The translations under genes were made by a program, and so were the position numbers. A DNA stretch of 64,000 nucleotides from Neorhizobium alkalisoli (GTDB lineage Bacteria > Pseudomonadota > Alphaproteobacteria > Rhizobiales > Rhizobiaceae). Every line of letters begins with the position of its first letter. Position 1 is the first letter of the stretch. Under the pieces are notes generated by a model. The model was not told the DNA's origin. It did no database searches and saw only the letters and a list, made by a program, of their open reading frames with translations. This document shows, in pieces, positions 53,072 to 62,546 of this stretch. Location of the stretch: the NCBI RefSeq assembly GCF_007829835.1, contig NZ_VIWP01000001.1, forward strand, positions 124,001 to 188,000. Direction: 5' to 3'.

Positions 53072-53884
53072 GTGGCCAAACTTCAGCCGGCGCCGGGGGC
53101 GCCAGACATGACGGAAACCTTTCGCGTCGAGAAAATCGGCATGTCGATCGGCGATAGTGAAATTCTCTCCGATGTCAGCCTGGAGTTTCCGGCCGGCGAG
53201 GTTGTGGCCCTGGTCGGCCATAATGGTTCCGGCAAGTCCAGCCTGTTGAAACTGCTCGCGCGTCAGGCCACGCCTTCGGCGGGCTCGATCTCCTATGGCG
53301 GTCAGGACCTGCGCCATTACGACGACCGGACCTTTGCCCGCTCGGTCGCCTATCTGCCCCAGGACGTCAACAGCGGCTCCGACATGACGATCCGCGAACT
53401 TGTCGCCTGTGGCCGTTATCCCTGGCATGGTGCGCTCGGCCGCTTTTCGAAGACGGATCAGGAAAAGGTCGATGAGGCGCTGCGGGCGACCCATATCGAG
53501 CGTTTTGCCGACCGGTTCGTCGGTACCCTATCGGGCGGCGAAAGGCAGCGGGCCTGGATTGCCATGCTGGTTGCCCAAGACGCGCGTTGCCTTCTGCTCG
53601 ACGAGCCGACCGCAGCGCTCGATGTCGCCCATCAGATCGAAGTTCTGTCGCTGGTGCGCCGGCTTGCCCATGAAGGCGGGCGCAGCGTCATCATCGTGCT
53701 GCATGACATCAACATGGCGGCGCGGTTCTGCGATCGTATCCACGCCCTCAAAGGTGGCCGGGTCGTTGCCAGCGGTGCCCCGGCGCAAGTCCTTTCGGCA
53801 AAGACGCTTCATGACATCTACGGGATCGACATGAACGTCATTTCCGGCCCCGACTTGCCGCATCCAATTGCCTATGTCTGCTGA
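53072..53884 (+). CDS. Iron-siderophore ABC transporter ATPase (FecE/FhuC type)
   Basis: A 270-residue ATPase with Walker A GHNGSGKS at 49-56, signature LSGGERQRAW, Walker B CLLLDEPTAALD and H-loop VLHDINMAARFCD, all typical of the siderophore/B12 group. GTG 53072 has AGGGA 6 bases upstream; ATG 53108 is an alternative start. It powers the permease encoded at 54776. Confidence 0.92.
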   Translation: MAKLQPAPGAPDMTETFRVEKIGMSIGDSEILSDVSLEFPAGEVVALVGHNGSGKSSLLKLLARQATPSAGSISYGGQDLRHYDDRTFARSVAYLPQDVNSGSDMTIRELVACGRYPWHGALGRFSKTDQEKVDEALRATHIERFADRFVGTLSGGERQRAWIAMLVAQDARCLLLDEPTAALDVAHQIEVLSLVRRLAHEGGRSVIIVLHDINMAARFCDRIHALKGGRVVASGAPAQVLSAKTLHDIYGIDMNVISGPDLPHPIAYVC

Positions 53885-53897
53885 GCTCGGACAGAGG

Positions 53898-54779
53898 ATG
53901 ACCTTTTCACGGCGCACTCTGCTGCAATCTTTGGCCGTCGCAGCATGCGTGCCCGGTCAAGCGTTTTCCCAGTCTACCGGGCAAAGAATCGTCAGCCTCG
54001 ATTACGGATTGAGCTCGACGCTCCTGTCGCTCGGCCTGCCGCCCGTCGGGATTTCGGATCTCGCGGATTGGGGGAGGTGGGTTGTCGAGCCGGCCTTGCC
54101 CGCGTCCGTGATCGATATCGGCAGTTCCTTCGAGGTGAATTTCGAGGTCCTGCTGGCGCTGAAGCCGGATCTGATTCTGACCACGCCTTATCTCGACGAA
54201 CTCCTGCCCAAGCTGCAGTCGGTGACCAAGGTTTCGCGTCTGGAGATATTCACACCGACCAGCGGCCCGATCCTGACCTCTGCCGAGGCCGCGACCCGCA
54301 AGCTGGCGGCAGAGCTTGGCCTTGAAAGCAAGGCGGAAGAATTTCTCGCCAATGCGAATGCCTTTTTCGAGACCTGCCGGAAGCGGCTTGCCGGAAAGAA
54401 TGTGCCGCCGGTCGCGCTCGTCAATTTCATGGATGCCCGCCACGCGCGCGTCTATTCCGATCCCGGCCTGTTTCACGGCGTGCTGGAGCGGATCGGCGTT
54501 CGCAATGCCTGGGCCGGCCAGTCCAATTACTGGGGGTTCGAGACGATCGGCATCGAGGACCTGTCCAAGGTGAAGGATCCGGATGCGCATCTGATCGCGT
54601 TCGATCCCGTTCCGCCGGACGTTTTTCCCAAACTTGCCGACAGCCCCCTCTGGAACCGGCTGCCGTTTTCGCAGCCCGGCCATCTCTCGATCCTGCCGCC
54701 GGTTCTGATGTTCGGCATGGTCAATGAGGCCCTGCGCTTTGCGAGCCTGCTGACGGATCATCTGGAAAGACAGGCATGA
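53898..54779 (+). CDS. Iron-siderophore ABC transporter substrate-binding protein (FhuD type)
   Basis: Periplasmic binding protein of about 293 residues with a twin-arginine signal (FSRRTLLQSLAVAACVPGQA), as is common for FhuD-type hydroxamate binders. RIVSLDYGLSSTLLSLGLPPVG and LKPDLILTTPYLDELLPKLQ are the two conserved blocks of the fold. ATG 53898 starts just ahead of the signal; ATG 53874, overlapping the ATPase gene, is possible. It lies between ATPase and permease. Confidence 0.9.
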   Translation: MTFSRRTLLQSLAVAACVPGQAFSQSTGQRIVSLDYGLSSTLLSLGLPPVGISDLADWGRWVVEPALPASVIDIGSSFEVNFEVLLALKPDLILTTPYLDELLPKLQSVTKVSRLEIFTPTSGPILTSAEAATRKLAAELGLESKAEEFLANANAFFETCRKRLAGKNVPPVALVNFMDARHARVYSDPGLFHGVLERIGVRNAWAGQSNYWGFETIGIEDLSKVKDPDAHLIAFDPVPPDVFPKLADSPLWNRLPFSQPGHLSILPPVLMFGMVNEALRFASLLTDHLERQA

Positions 54780-56758
54780 CCATATCCCGCCGCGATAATC
54801 TTGGACCGGCACTCGTTGCTCTCCTTCTGCTCTGTGCCGGCGGCATCGCCTCGTGGTTCATCATTGCGCCCGCGCTTTCCACACCGGCAGCGCCCGATAT
54901 GCAGGCTGGCTACGACATCCCCCGGATGGTGCTCTATTATTCGACGCTTCCCCGGCTTGCGACGGCGCTGATTGCCGGGGCGGCACTCGCCCTGTCCGGT
55001 GCGCTGTTCCAGCAGGTCCTGCTCAATCCGCTGGCGGACCCGACGACGCTTGGTGTTTCGGCCGGCGCCAATCTTGCTCTTGTGGTGGTTTCGCTGTTTT
55101 TGCCGGGTCTGCTCGGGGCGGGCAGGGATCTGGTCGCGCTTGCCGGCAGCGGCGCGGCGGCACTGATCGTTGTCGGTCTTGGCGCGCGCCGAGGCTTTTC
55201 GCCCTATTCGCTGGTCCTGTCGGGGCTTGTTCTCAGCCTCTGGTGCGGCGGCCTTGCGGCGATCCTGACCTATCTCAACGATCGTTATCTTGCGAGCCTG
55301 TTCATCTGGGGTGCCGGTTCGCTGTCGCAGCAGAGCTGGGTCATTCCCGTTTCCCTGTCGTGGAAGCTTGTCCTCGTCGCGATTATCTGCGGCGTGGTGA
55401 TCCGTCCGCTGTCGCTGCTTGATCTTGGCGAGAGCGGCTCTACTGCGCTCGGCGTCAAACTGGTTCACCTGCGCTTCATCACCGTCGCCTGTGCGGTGGC
55501 GCTTGCCGCCTTCGTCACCAGCGCCGTCGGCGTGATCGGCTTCATCGGGCTTGTCGCCCCGACGATCACGCGCCTCTCGGGCGCACGCCGTCCGGCACAG
55601 CTGATCTTCTGGTCACCGCTGATCGGCGCCGGGCTGTTGTTCTTTGCCGATTCCGTTCTGCAGCTTGTCGCGGGCGGGCTTGGCGATTTCCTGCCGACGG
55701 GTGCAGTGACCGCCATCTTTGGCTCGCCGTTGCTTCTGGCGCTTCTGCCGCGGCTGAAGATCCGCCACAGGATCCAGCATATGCCGATGCGCACCCATAT
55801 GCGCAGTTTTAGGTTGAGGATGCCGATTGTCATCGTCCTCTTCGGCCTCGTCCTGCTGGTCGCGATCAGCCTTTGCTTCGGCCGCGACGTCAATGGAGAC
55901 TGGGCGTTCCTGCATGGCGCTTCTGCCGCCGACATTTTCGCCATCCGATATCCAAAGGTTCTTGCCGCCATGGCCTCCGGCGCCATGCTCGCCGTCGCCG
56001 GCGCGATCCTGCAGCGGCTGACCGGCAATGACATGGCCAGTCCCGAAGTGCTCGGCATCAGTGCGGGCGCGACATTCGGCGTGGCGATCGCCCTGTTTGC
56101 GGTCGCGCCCGGTTTCTCCGGTCAGTTCGCCTTTGCTATTATCGGCGCATTCTGTGTGCTTTCCGTCATTTTCTTCAGTGCCCGGAAATCGGGTTTCGCG
56201 CCGGAACGCGTGCTGCTTGCCGGTATCGCGCTCAGCGCCATGGTGGACGCGGTGGTCGGTGTGTTGAGCTCGACCGGGGATCCAAGAGCAGTGCTTCTGA
56301 TGCGCTGGATGAGCGGCTCGACCTATCTTATTGATGCAAAATCCGCATTCTCTGAAATCATAGTGGCGGTCGTGCTTGTTGCGTTGGCGTTCGCGGCCCG
56401 CCGATGGCTGGATATCCTGCCGCTCGGGCCTGCGCCCTCGATCGCGATCGGCCTGCCGCTGGCAAAGTCGCGGCTGGCAATGTTCGGGCTTGCGGGCCTG
56501 ATGACAGCGGCTGCGACCCTGACCGTCGGCCCCCTGTCATTCGTCGGCTTGATGGGACCGCATCTGGCGCGGGAAGCGGGCCTTACACGCGCCTTGCCGC
56601 AGATGATCGGCGCAGCCGCGATCGGTGGCGGCCTTATGGTCGCGGCGGACTTTGTCGGTCGCACCATCGTCTCGCCTTACCAGATCCCGGCCGGTCTCGT
56701 TTCGGCACTGATCGGTGCGCCTTTCCTGATGATCCTGATGAGCAAGAAAGTCCGATAG
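54776..56758 (+). CDS. Iron-siderophore ABC transporter permease, fused FhuB type
   Basis: A 660-residue integral membrane protein made of two FecCD permease halves in one chain. Each half has the family motif: RLATALIAGAALALSGALFQ and LLNPLADPTTLGVSAGANLA in the first, KVLAAMASGAMLAVAGAILQ and NDMASPEVLGISAGATFGVA in the second. About 20 membrane helices are expected. This fusion is characteristic of FhuB, the ferric-hydroxamate permease. Overlaps the binding-protein stop by 4 bp. Confidence 0.93.
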   Translation: MTISRRDNLGPALVALLLLCAGGIASWFIIAPALSTPAAPDMQAGYDIPRMVLYYSTLPRLATALIAGAALALSGALFQQVLLNPLADPTTLGVSAGANLALVVVSLFLPGLLGAGRDLVALAGSGAAALIVVGLGARRGFSPYSLVLSGLVLSLWCGGLAAILTYLNDRYLASLFIWGAGSLSQQSWVIPVSLSWKLVLVAIICGVVIRPLSLLDLGESGSTALGVKLVHLRFITVACAVALAAFVTSAVGVIGFIGLVAPTITRLSGARRPAQLIFWSPLIGAGLLFFADSVLQLVAGGLGDFLPTGAVTAIFGSPLLLALLPRLKIRHRIQHMPMRTHMRSFRLRMPIVIVLFGLVLLVAISLCFGRDVNGDWAFLHGASAADIFAIRYPKVLAAMASGAMLAVAGAILQRLTGNDMASPEVLGISAGATFGVAIALFAVAPGFSGQFAFAIIGAFCVLSVIFFSARKSGFAPERVLLAGIALSAMVDAVVGVLSSTGDPRAVLLMRWMSGSTYLIDAKSAFSEIIVAVVLVALAFAARRWLDILPLGPAPSIAIGLPLAKSRLAMFGLAGLMTAAATLTVGPLSFVGLMGPHLAREAGLTRALPQMIGAAAIGGGLMVAADFVGRTIVSPYQIPAGLVSALIGAPFLMILMSKKVR

Positions 56759-56873
56759 AAATCCGCGAAATGCGGTTGTCGTCACGGCTTCTTTTGCCGC
56801 TACACGCGGTCATCAAACATGCGTGTATTCCAAGATGTTTTCATGAATATAACGCTAGCCAAAGCCCGGTCGG

Positions 56874-56899
56874 TCGATATATTGAGCGCACTATATCGA
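56874..56899. promoter_or_regulatory. ModE-like operator upstream of modA
   Basis: tcgatata (56874-56881) and tatatcga (56892-56899) form an inverted repeat with a 10-bp spacer, 20 bp before the modA start. The AT-rich half-sites resemble ModE sites (CGxTATA type). A further ATATAACG half-site lies at about 56847. Confidence 0.5.
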
Positions 56900-56918
56900 T
56901 GATCCTGGGGAGTTTAAC

Positions 56919-57701
56919 ATGAACATCAATCGTCGTTCCTGGCTTGGAGCAGCCCTCGCTTCCGCCGTTGCCGCCTTCGTTTCGCTGGCATCCGTCGCAT
57001 CGCCGGCACTGGCGCAGGAAAAGGTCACCGTTTTTGCCGCCGCCAGCATGAAGAACGCGCTGGACAACGCCAACAAGGCCTGGGGCAAGGAAGTCACCGT
57101 GTCCTATGCCGCAAGCTCGGCACTCGCCAAGCAGATAGAAGGTGGCGCTCCCGCCGACGTGTTCATCTCCGCCGATCTGGACTGGATGAAATACCTTTCC
57201 GACAAGAAGCTGGTGAAGGAAGACACCAAGTCCAACCTTCTCGGCAACCGTATCGTCCTCGTCGCGCCGAAGGAAAATGCAAAGCCGGTCGAGATCGGTC
57301 AGGGCTTTGATCTCGCAGCTCTCCTGAAGGGCGGCAAGCTTGCAATGGGTGAGCCGAATTCGGTTCCGGCCGGCAAGTACGGCAAGGCAGCGCTGGAAAA
57401 GCTCGGCGCCTGGGCCGGTGTTGAAAAGAGCGTTGCAAGCGCCGAGAGCGTTCGTGCAGCCCTCGCGCTCGTCTCGCGCGGCGAAGCGCCTTACGGCATC
57501 GTCTACCAGACGGATGCAGCCGCTGACCCGGGCGTTGCCATCGTCGGCACCTTCCCGCAGGACACCCATCCGGCGATCATCTATCCGGTCGCAATCCTGA
57601 GCGAATCCAAGTCGGCCGATGCGGCCGCCTATCTGGAGTTCCTGAAGTCCGCAAAGGCTGCCCCCTTCTTCGAGAAGGAAGGCTTTACGGTTCTGAAATA
57701 A
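56919..57701 (+). CDS. modA: Molybdate ABC transporter substrate-binding protein
   Basis: Periplasmic molybdate-binding protein of 260 residues with a signal peptide ending ASPALAQ. VTVFAAASMKNALD provides the first oxyanion-binding serine, VSYAASSALAKQIEGGAPAD the second, followed by VFISADLDWMKYL, all diagnostic of ModA. SD GGGGAG precedes ATG 56919. First gene of modABC, with a ModE-like site in front. Confidence 0.95.
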   Translation: MNINRRSWLGAALASAVAAFVSLASVASPALAQEKVTVFAAASMKNALDNANKAWGKEVTVSYAASSALAKQIEGGAPADVFISADLDWMKYLSDKKLVKEDTKSNLLGNRIVLVAPKENAKPVEIGQGFDLAALLKGGKLAMGEPNSVPAGKYGKAALEKLGAWAGVEKSVASAESVRAALALVSRGEAPYGIVYQTDAAADPGVAIVGTFPQDTHPAIIYPVAILSESKSADAAAYLEFLKSAKAAPFFEKEGFTVLK

Positions 57702-57737
57702 GGGGTCGATCCTGATCGATCCGTGACGGTATGGAAT

Positions 57738-57770
57738 GGCCCTCTCCCGAAAGGGGAGGGCCGTTTCGTT
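57738..57770 (+). terminator. Hairpin between modA and modB, weak terminator
   Basis: A GC-rich stem (57738-57748 with 57753-57762, one bulged base) with GAAA loop followed by GTTTCGTT. The U-run is poor, so it probably acts as a partial terminator that keeps modBC below modA. Confidence 0.6.
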
Positions 57771-57878
57771 CGTCGCTCTCACCTGTTTTTCTGATATTGA
57801 TTGTAAACGTCCTTTCGGTCTCGAAGCGCCCATTGCCTGCCGCTTGAGACCAAAAATCTGATCCGGAGATCGTGACCG

Positions 57879-58580
57879 TTGGAATGGCTGGTTCTGAGCG
57901 ATGAGGAGTGGACGGCTGTCCGGCTCAGCCTTTGGGTGTCGGGCGTCGCGACAGTCGTCAGCCTGCCCTTCGGCCTGTTCATCGCCTATCTTCTGGCGCG
58001 GGGGCGGTTCTGGGGCAAGTCGGTGCTGAATGGCCTTGTCCATTTGCCGTTGATCCTGCCGCCGGTCGTGACCGGTTTTCTCCTCCTCATCCTGTTCGGC
58101 CGGAGGGGCGTGATCGGCGCTTTTCTCAACGAATATCTCGGCATCGTCTTTTCCTTCCGCTGGACCGGCGCCGCACTTGCCTGTGGTGTCATGGGGTTTC
58201 CGTTGATGGTGCGCTCCATCCGTCTGTCGATCGAGGCAGTCGACCGCAAGCTCGAGGAAGCAGCGGGCACGCTCGGCGCCAGCCCTGCCTGGGTCTTTAC
58301 GACGGTGACTTTGCCGCTCATCCTTCCGGGCGTGATTGCCGGCATGATTCTCGCCTTTGCCAAGGCGATGGGCGAGTTTGGCGCAACCATCACCTTCGTC
58401 TCCAACATTCCCGGCGAAACGCAGACATTGTCCGCGGCGATCTATACGTTCACGCAGGTTCCCGGCGGAGACGTTGGCGCGCTGAGGCTGACGATCGTCG
58501 CGGTCGTCATTTCCTTCGTGGCGCTGCTTGCCTCGGAATTCATGGCCTATCTCGTCGGTCGCAAGGTACATGTCGAATGA
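57879..58580 (+). CDS. modB: Molybdate ABC transporter permease
   Basis: A 233-residue permease with about five helices. MEWLVLSDEEWTAVRLSLWV is the usual ModB opening, read from a TTG start with GGAG upstream. It has LVHLPLILPPVVTGFLLLIL and the EAA-like loop EAAGTLGASPAWVFTTVTLP. The stop overlaps modC (ATGA). Confidence 0.94.
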   Translation: MEWLVLSDEEWTAVRLSLWVSGVATVVSLPFGLFIAYLLARGRFWGKSVLNGLVHLPLILPPVVTGFLLLILFGRRGVIGAFLNEYLGIVFSFRWTGAALACGVMGFPLMVRSIRLSIEAVDRKLEEAAGTLGASPAWVFTTVTLPLILPGVIAGMILAFAKAMGEFGATITFVSNIPGETQTLSAAIYTFTQVPGGDVGALRLTIVAVVISFVALLASEFMAYLVGRKVHVE

Positions 58581-59647
58581 GCCTCGTCGTCGAAGTCCAC
58601 CAGAAGCTCGACAAGTTCGAACTTAATGCCGCCTTTTCATCCGAGAGCGGGGTCACGGCGCTTTTTGGCCGCTCGGGCTCCGGCAAAACCTCGATGGTGC
58701 GGCTGATCGCCGGCCTTTCGAAGCCGGACAGGGGCCGGCTTGTCGTCGATGGCGACGTCATTCTCGATACGGAGAAGCGCATCTTCGTGCCCCGGCATAA
58801 ACGGCGCTTCGGGTATGTCTTTCAGGAAGGCCGGCTCTTTCCGCATATGAGCGTGCGCCAGAACCTGCTCTTCGGCCGCTGGTTTGCGCCGAAATCTGCA
58901 CCGGCAGTCGATTTTTCGCAGGTGACCGAGCTTCTCGGCATCGGCGCGCTTCTCGACCGGCGGCCGGGAAATCTTTCGGGCGGTGAAAAGCAGCGCGTCG
59001 CCATCGGTCGCGCGCTTCTGTCGGCGCCGCGCCTGCTTCTGATGGACGAGCCGCTGGCGGCCCTCGACGAACAACGCAAGGCCGAGATCCTGCCCTATCT
59101 GGAGCGCTTGCGCGACGAGACGTCGACGCCGATCGTTTATGTTAGCCATTCGCTGGCCGAGGTGACGAGGCTCGCCGACCGGGTGGTGATGATGAAGGAT
59201 GGCCGCATCGACGCGGTCGGCACGCCTTCCGAGGTTTTCGGACGCTCTGGCATGTCATCATCCGACCGTCGCGATGCGGGCGCGGTTCTGTCGGGTATCG
59301 TCGAGACGGTCGATCCGGCCTATGGGCTTGCCACTATCCGCCTGTCGTCGGAAAGCCTCATCGTCCCCAATGCCCAGGTTCAGCCGGGTCGCAAGGTAAG
59401 GGTGCACATCCCCGAGCGTGACGTCATGGTCGCGATCAAACGTCCGGAGGGATTGAGCGCGCTCAACCTGCTGGAAGGCCGGATCAGTGCGCTGGAGCCG
59501 GATGCGGAAGGCATGACGCGTCTTCGCATCCAGTGCGGCGACGATGTCGTCCTGTCCAGGATAACGGCGCTTTCCGTCGAGAGGCTGGCACTTTCGCTCG
59601 GCATGCCGGTCTTTGCGGTGATCAAGACGGTAGCCCTCGAGCAATAG
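58577..59647 (+). CDS. modC: Molybdate ABC transporter ATPase
   Basis: A 356-residue ATPase with Walker A GRSGSGKT at 31-38, the ModC-typical RRFGYVFQEGRLFPHMSVRQ, signature LSGGEKQR and Walker B LLLMDEPLAALD. The C-terminal 70 residues form a Mop/TOBE molybdate-binding domain (LSALNLLEGRISALEPDAEG). The frame is open far upstream, but ATG 58577 coupled to the modB stop is the start. Confidence 0.95.
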   Translation: MSLVVEVHQKLDKFELNAAFSSESGVTALFGRSGSGKTSMVRLIAGLSKPDRGRLVVDGDVILDTEKRIFVPRHKRRFGYVFQEGRLFPHMSVRQNLLFGRWFAPKSAPAVDFSQVTELLGIGALLDRRPGNLSGGEKQRVAIGRALLSAPRLLLMDEPLAALDEQRKAEILPYLERLRDETSTPIVYVSHSLAEVTRLADRVVMMKDGRIDAVGTPSEVFGRSGMSSSDRRDAGAVLSGIVETVDPAYGLATIRLSSESLIVPNAQVQPGRKVRVHIPERDVMVAIKRPEGLSALNLLEGRISALEPDAEGMTRLRIQCGDDVVLSRITALSVERLALSLGMPVFAVIKTVALEQ

Positions 59648-59799
59648 CCTGCTTCAAGCCGGGTGCGACGGTCTTCCGCACGCGGCAGCCGTGGAGATAG
59701 TCCGATCTCCACCCTTCCTGCATTGACCTGAGGCCGCCAAATGGCAATCGTAGGCTTGGAGGGCAGCAGATCGACTGTCCGCAGGACAAGTGATTTTTG

Positions 59800-60834
59800 A
59801 TGCCATCAGACGACCGCAAGAAGAGCCGGGTTACCTTGCTCGACGTCGCGCAGCATGCCGGCGTTTCCCGCGCAACGGCTTCGCTGGTAATCCGCAACAG
59901 CCCCCTTGTGGGCGCCAAGACGCGCGCCAAGGTCGAGGCGGTGATGCAGGAACTCGGCTATGTCTACAATGTCGGGGCTGCAAGGCTTCGCGCCGAGAAA
60001 AGCCGCACGGTCGGCGTCATCATTCCCAATCTGACCAACCCGTTTTTCGCCGAACTTCTGGCGGGGATCGAGCGCGTCATCGACTCGGCCGGAATGGTGG
60101 TCATTCTTGCCAATAGCGGCGACCTGACGGAACGGCAGGATGTCGTGATGCGACGGATGCGCGAGCATGGCGTCGATGGCGTCATTCTTTGCCCTGCAGC
60201 GGGGACGGAGCCTGCCATGCTGGACGGACTCGACGAATGGGGCCTGCCGGTGGTGCAGGCGCTCCGGCACGTTTCAGGGCGCACGGATTATGCCGGCCCG
60301 GATTATATCGGCGGCGTGAAGCAATCCGTCGATTACCTCGTCTCGCTCGGTCACCGGTCGATCGCCTTTGCGGTACACGGCCAGGTTCATTCGGCCTATC
60401 GCGAGCGTATCGAAGGGTTTTGCGCAGCCATGCACGGGCATGGGCTGAGCGACGACCTGATCGTGAAGGTGCCGGAAAAGATCGGCGATATTTCCGCTTC
60501 TGCCGATCTTCTGTTTCGGCAGGAAAGGCAGCCGACGGCGGCCATCTGCTTCAATGACGTGATTGCGCTTGGACTGTCTGCCGGGCTGTTCGACAAGGGC
60601 ATGCAGATTGGCCGGGATTTTTCGCTCGTGGGTTTCGACGACGTCACGGATGCGGAGGCGCTGCGGCCGCGCCTGACCTCCGTTTCGACAGCGCCGGAGA
60701 CTGTCGGGGAAAATGCGGCGACCCTTCTGCTCGATCGCCTGGCTGATCGGGAGCGCGCCGTGCGCAGGGTGATCACGCCGACGGAGCTTCATATCCGCCA
60801 GTCCTGTGTTTCGATCGCCGATATTGATGCCTGA
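59800..60834 (+). CDS. LacI family transcriptional regulator
   Basis: A 344-residue LacI/GalR regulator. The helix-turn-helix TLLDVAQHAGVSRATASLVI is followed by the hinge helix region (GAARLRAEKSRTVGVIIPNL) and a periplasmic-binding-type effector domain. Start is ATG 59800 or the TTG three bases before it. It is convergent with an MHS-type transporter gene; no sugar genes are near, so the regulon is not evident. Confidence 0.9.
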   Translation: MPSDDRKKSRVTLLDVAQHAGVSRATASLVIRNSPLVGAKTRAKVEAVMQELGYVYNVGAARLRAEKSRTVGVIIPNLTNPFFAELLAGIERVIDSAGMVVILANSGDLTERQDVVMRRMREHGVDGVILCPAAGTEPAMLDGLDEWGLPVVQALRHVSGRTDYAGPDYIGGVKQSVDYLVSLGHRSIAFAVHGQVHSAYRERIEGFCAAMHGHGLSDDLIVKVPEKIGDISASADLLFRQERQPTAAICFNDVIALGLSAGLFDKGMQIGRDFSLVGFDDVTDAEALRPRLTSVSTAPETVGENAATLLLDRLADRERAVRRVITPTELHIRQSCVSIADIDA

Positions 60835-60853
60835 CTTTGCCCGTTAAAAAGCA

Positions 60854-60882
60854 AAAGGGCCGGCAGAGCCGGCCCTTTCATG
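60854..60882. terminator. Bidirectional Rho-independent terminator
   Basis: The stem aaagggccggc/gccggcccttt around a 3-nt loop (about 60854-60878) is followed by TTTC on the plus strand and TTTTGCTTTTT on the minus strand. It lies between the convergent LacI and transporter genes and serves the minus-strand gene best. Confidence 0.85.
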
Positions 60883-60897
60883 GGATATTCGACGATC

Positions 60898-62247
60898 TCA
60901 GCGCTTGGCGGAGAGATAAGTCTCGCCTGCCGTGTCGAGAGCCCGGCTGAGCATCAGGACAAGGATCGTGCAGATCGCGCCGGAGATCAGATAACCGCCG
61001 ATGAAGATGATGCCGAACTGGCTTGCCAGTCCGAGCGCCACCAGCGGTGCGAAACCGGCACCGACAAGCCAGGACAGGTCGGACGTCAGGGCCGCACCGG
61101 TATAACGGTAAGGCTGGCTGAAGCGCGACGAGACCGAGCCAGATGCCTGGCCGAAGGAAAGGCCAAGAATCGCGAAGCCGATGATGATGAACGCATCCTG
61201 GCCTGTCCGCCCTGCTTCAAGCAGGAAGGGGGCGGTGAAGCTGAAGATCGCGATGATGATCGCGCCGATCAGTAGCTGGCGACGACGACCGAGTCGATCC
61301 GCCATGAAGCCGGAGATGACCACGGTTGCGAGGCCGACCGCTGCGCCGGCGACCTGAACGAACAGGAAGCTGCCGGCAGACTGGCCGCCATAAAGCGTGA
61401 CCCAGCTCAGCGGGAAGATCGTGACCAGATGGAACATCGCAAAGCTTGCAAGCGGAGCGAATGCACCGAGCACGACGTCGAAGCCGTGAACATGCAGCAT
61501 TTCGGTAACCGGCTTCGGCTCCAGCTCATGCGCCTCCAACGCCGAGCCGAATTCGCGCGATGCGACGATGCGGAGGCGGGCGAAGAGCGCCACGACATTG
61601 ATCGCGAAGGCGACGAAGAACGGATAACGCCAGCCCCAGTCGAGGAAATCCTGGGCCGAGAGGTTGACGGCGAAATAACCGAACAGCAGGCTTGCCAGTG
61701 CAAAGCCGAACGGCGCTCCGAGCTGCGGGATCATGGCGTAGAAGCCGCGGCGGTTTTCCGGGGCGTTCATGGCAAGCAGGGAGGCGAGGCCGTCCCATGC
61801 GCCGCCAAGGGCAAAACCCTGGCCCAGGCGGAACAGTGCCAGCAGGGCAGGGGCCCAGAAGCCGATCGTTTCATATCCCGGAAGGAAGGCCATCGAAGCC
61901 GTCGAGCCGCCGAGAATGAACAGAGCGATCGTAAGCTTGGTGCCTCGGCCGTAATTCCGGTCGATCCACATGAAGACGATGGATCCGACGGGACGCGCCA
62001 GGAAGGCGAGGGAGAACACTGCGAAAGAATACAGCGTCGCCGACACCGGGCTGGACGCGAACGGAAATATAAGCTTTGGAAAGACCAGCACGGACGCAAG
62101 TCCGTAAACGAAGAAGTCGAAAAACTCCGACATTCTTCCGATGACGACACCGATTGCGATACTCCCTGGCGAAATCGGCTTGTCGTCGTGAATGAGGCGC
62201 GCATCGCGCTCCATTGAAGTTGAAGAAAGATTGACTGCCTGGCTCAT
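60898..62247 (-). CDS. MFS transporter, metabolite:H+ symporter (MHS) family
   Basis: A 449-residue 12-helix transporter. RMSEFFDFFVYG at the first helix and RPVGSIVFMWIDRNYGRGTK in loop 2-3 are the MHS family motifs (relatives: ShiA, KgtP, ProP). It likely imports an organic acid or similar metabolite. AGGAGGA stands before the start; a good promoter lies 32-60 bp upstream of the start codon. Confidence 0.9.
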   Translation of the reverse strand: MSQAVNLSSTSMERDARLIHDDKPISPGSIAIGVVIGRMSEFFDFFVYGLASVLVFPKLIFPFASSPVSATLYSFAVFSLAFLARPVGSIVFMWIDRNYGRGTKLTIALFILGGSTASMAFLPGYETIGFWAPALLALFRLGQGFALGGAWDGLASLLAMNAPENRRGFYAMIPQLGAPFGFALASLLFGYFAVNLSAQDFLDWGWRYPFFVAFAINVVALFARLRIVASREFGSALEAHELEPKPVTEMLHVHGFDVVLGAFAPLASFAMFHLVTIFPLSWVTLYGGQSAGSFLFVQVAGAAVGLATVVISGFMADRLGRRRQLLIGAIIIAIFSFTAPFLLEAGRTGQDAFIIIGFAILGLSFGQASGSVSSRFSQPYRYTGAALTSDLSWLVGAGFAPLVALGLASQFGIIFIGGYLISGAICTILVLMLSRALDTAGETYLSAKR

Positions 62248-62278
62248 GAATACGTCCTCCTACGCATCGCCTGCATCT

Positions 62279-62307
62279 ATGAGAATGTTGGCCGGGACGT
62301 TTGTCAA
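62279..62307 (-). promoter_or_regulatory. Putative sigma-70 promoter of the MHS transporter gene
   Basis: On the minus strand TTGACA (62307-62302) and TCTCAT (62284-62279) are separated by 17 bp, giving a start near 62271 and a 24-nt leader. Confidence 0.55.
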
Positions 62308-62546
62308 TCAAGAGGATCGTCTAAAATTCACATTATTTGACGAATTTCGCCTTAATTGACATATTTCAAGGTGACTTTTTTCGTATACTCCGCTTAGGCA
62401 GGAGCCAGGGCCGATATCAACCGCTTAGCGTGATTCGTGAGGGCGTGCATTGCAACAAGGCTGCTGCAGTGCGACGAAACACCTCATGGAGATCGGGGTG
62501 GGGGTCCGTTAGGCCGATTAGATAGATTGCAAGTTTGAGCAGACCA

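Noticed and set aside
56841..58571. 576-codon minus-strand open frame opposite modA and modB
   Set aside because: Opposite two clear molybdate genes and highly biased in composition.
62356..62389. TTGACA and TATACT as a cyoA promoter
   Set aside because: The two boxes are 22 bp apart, too far for a sigma-70 promoter; either may belong to another element.
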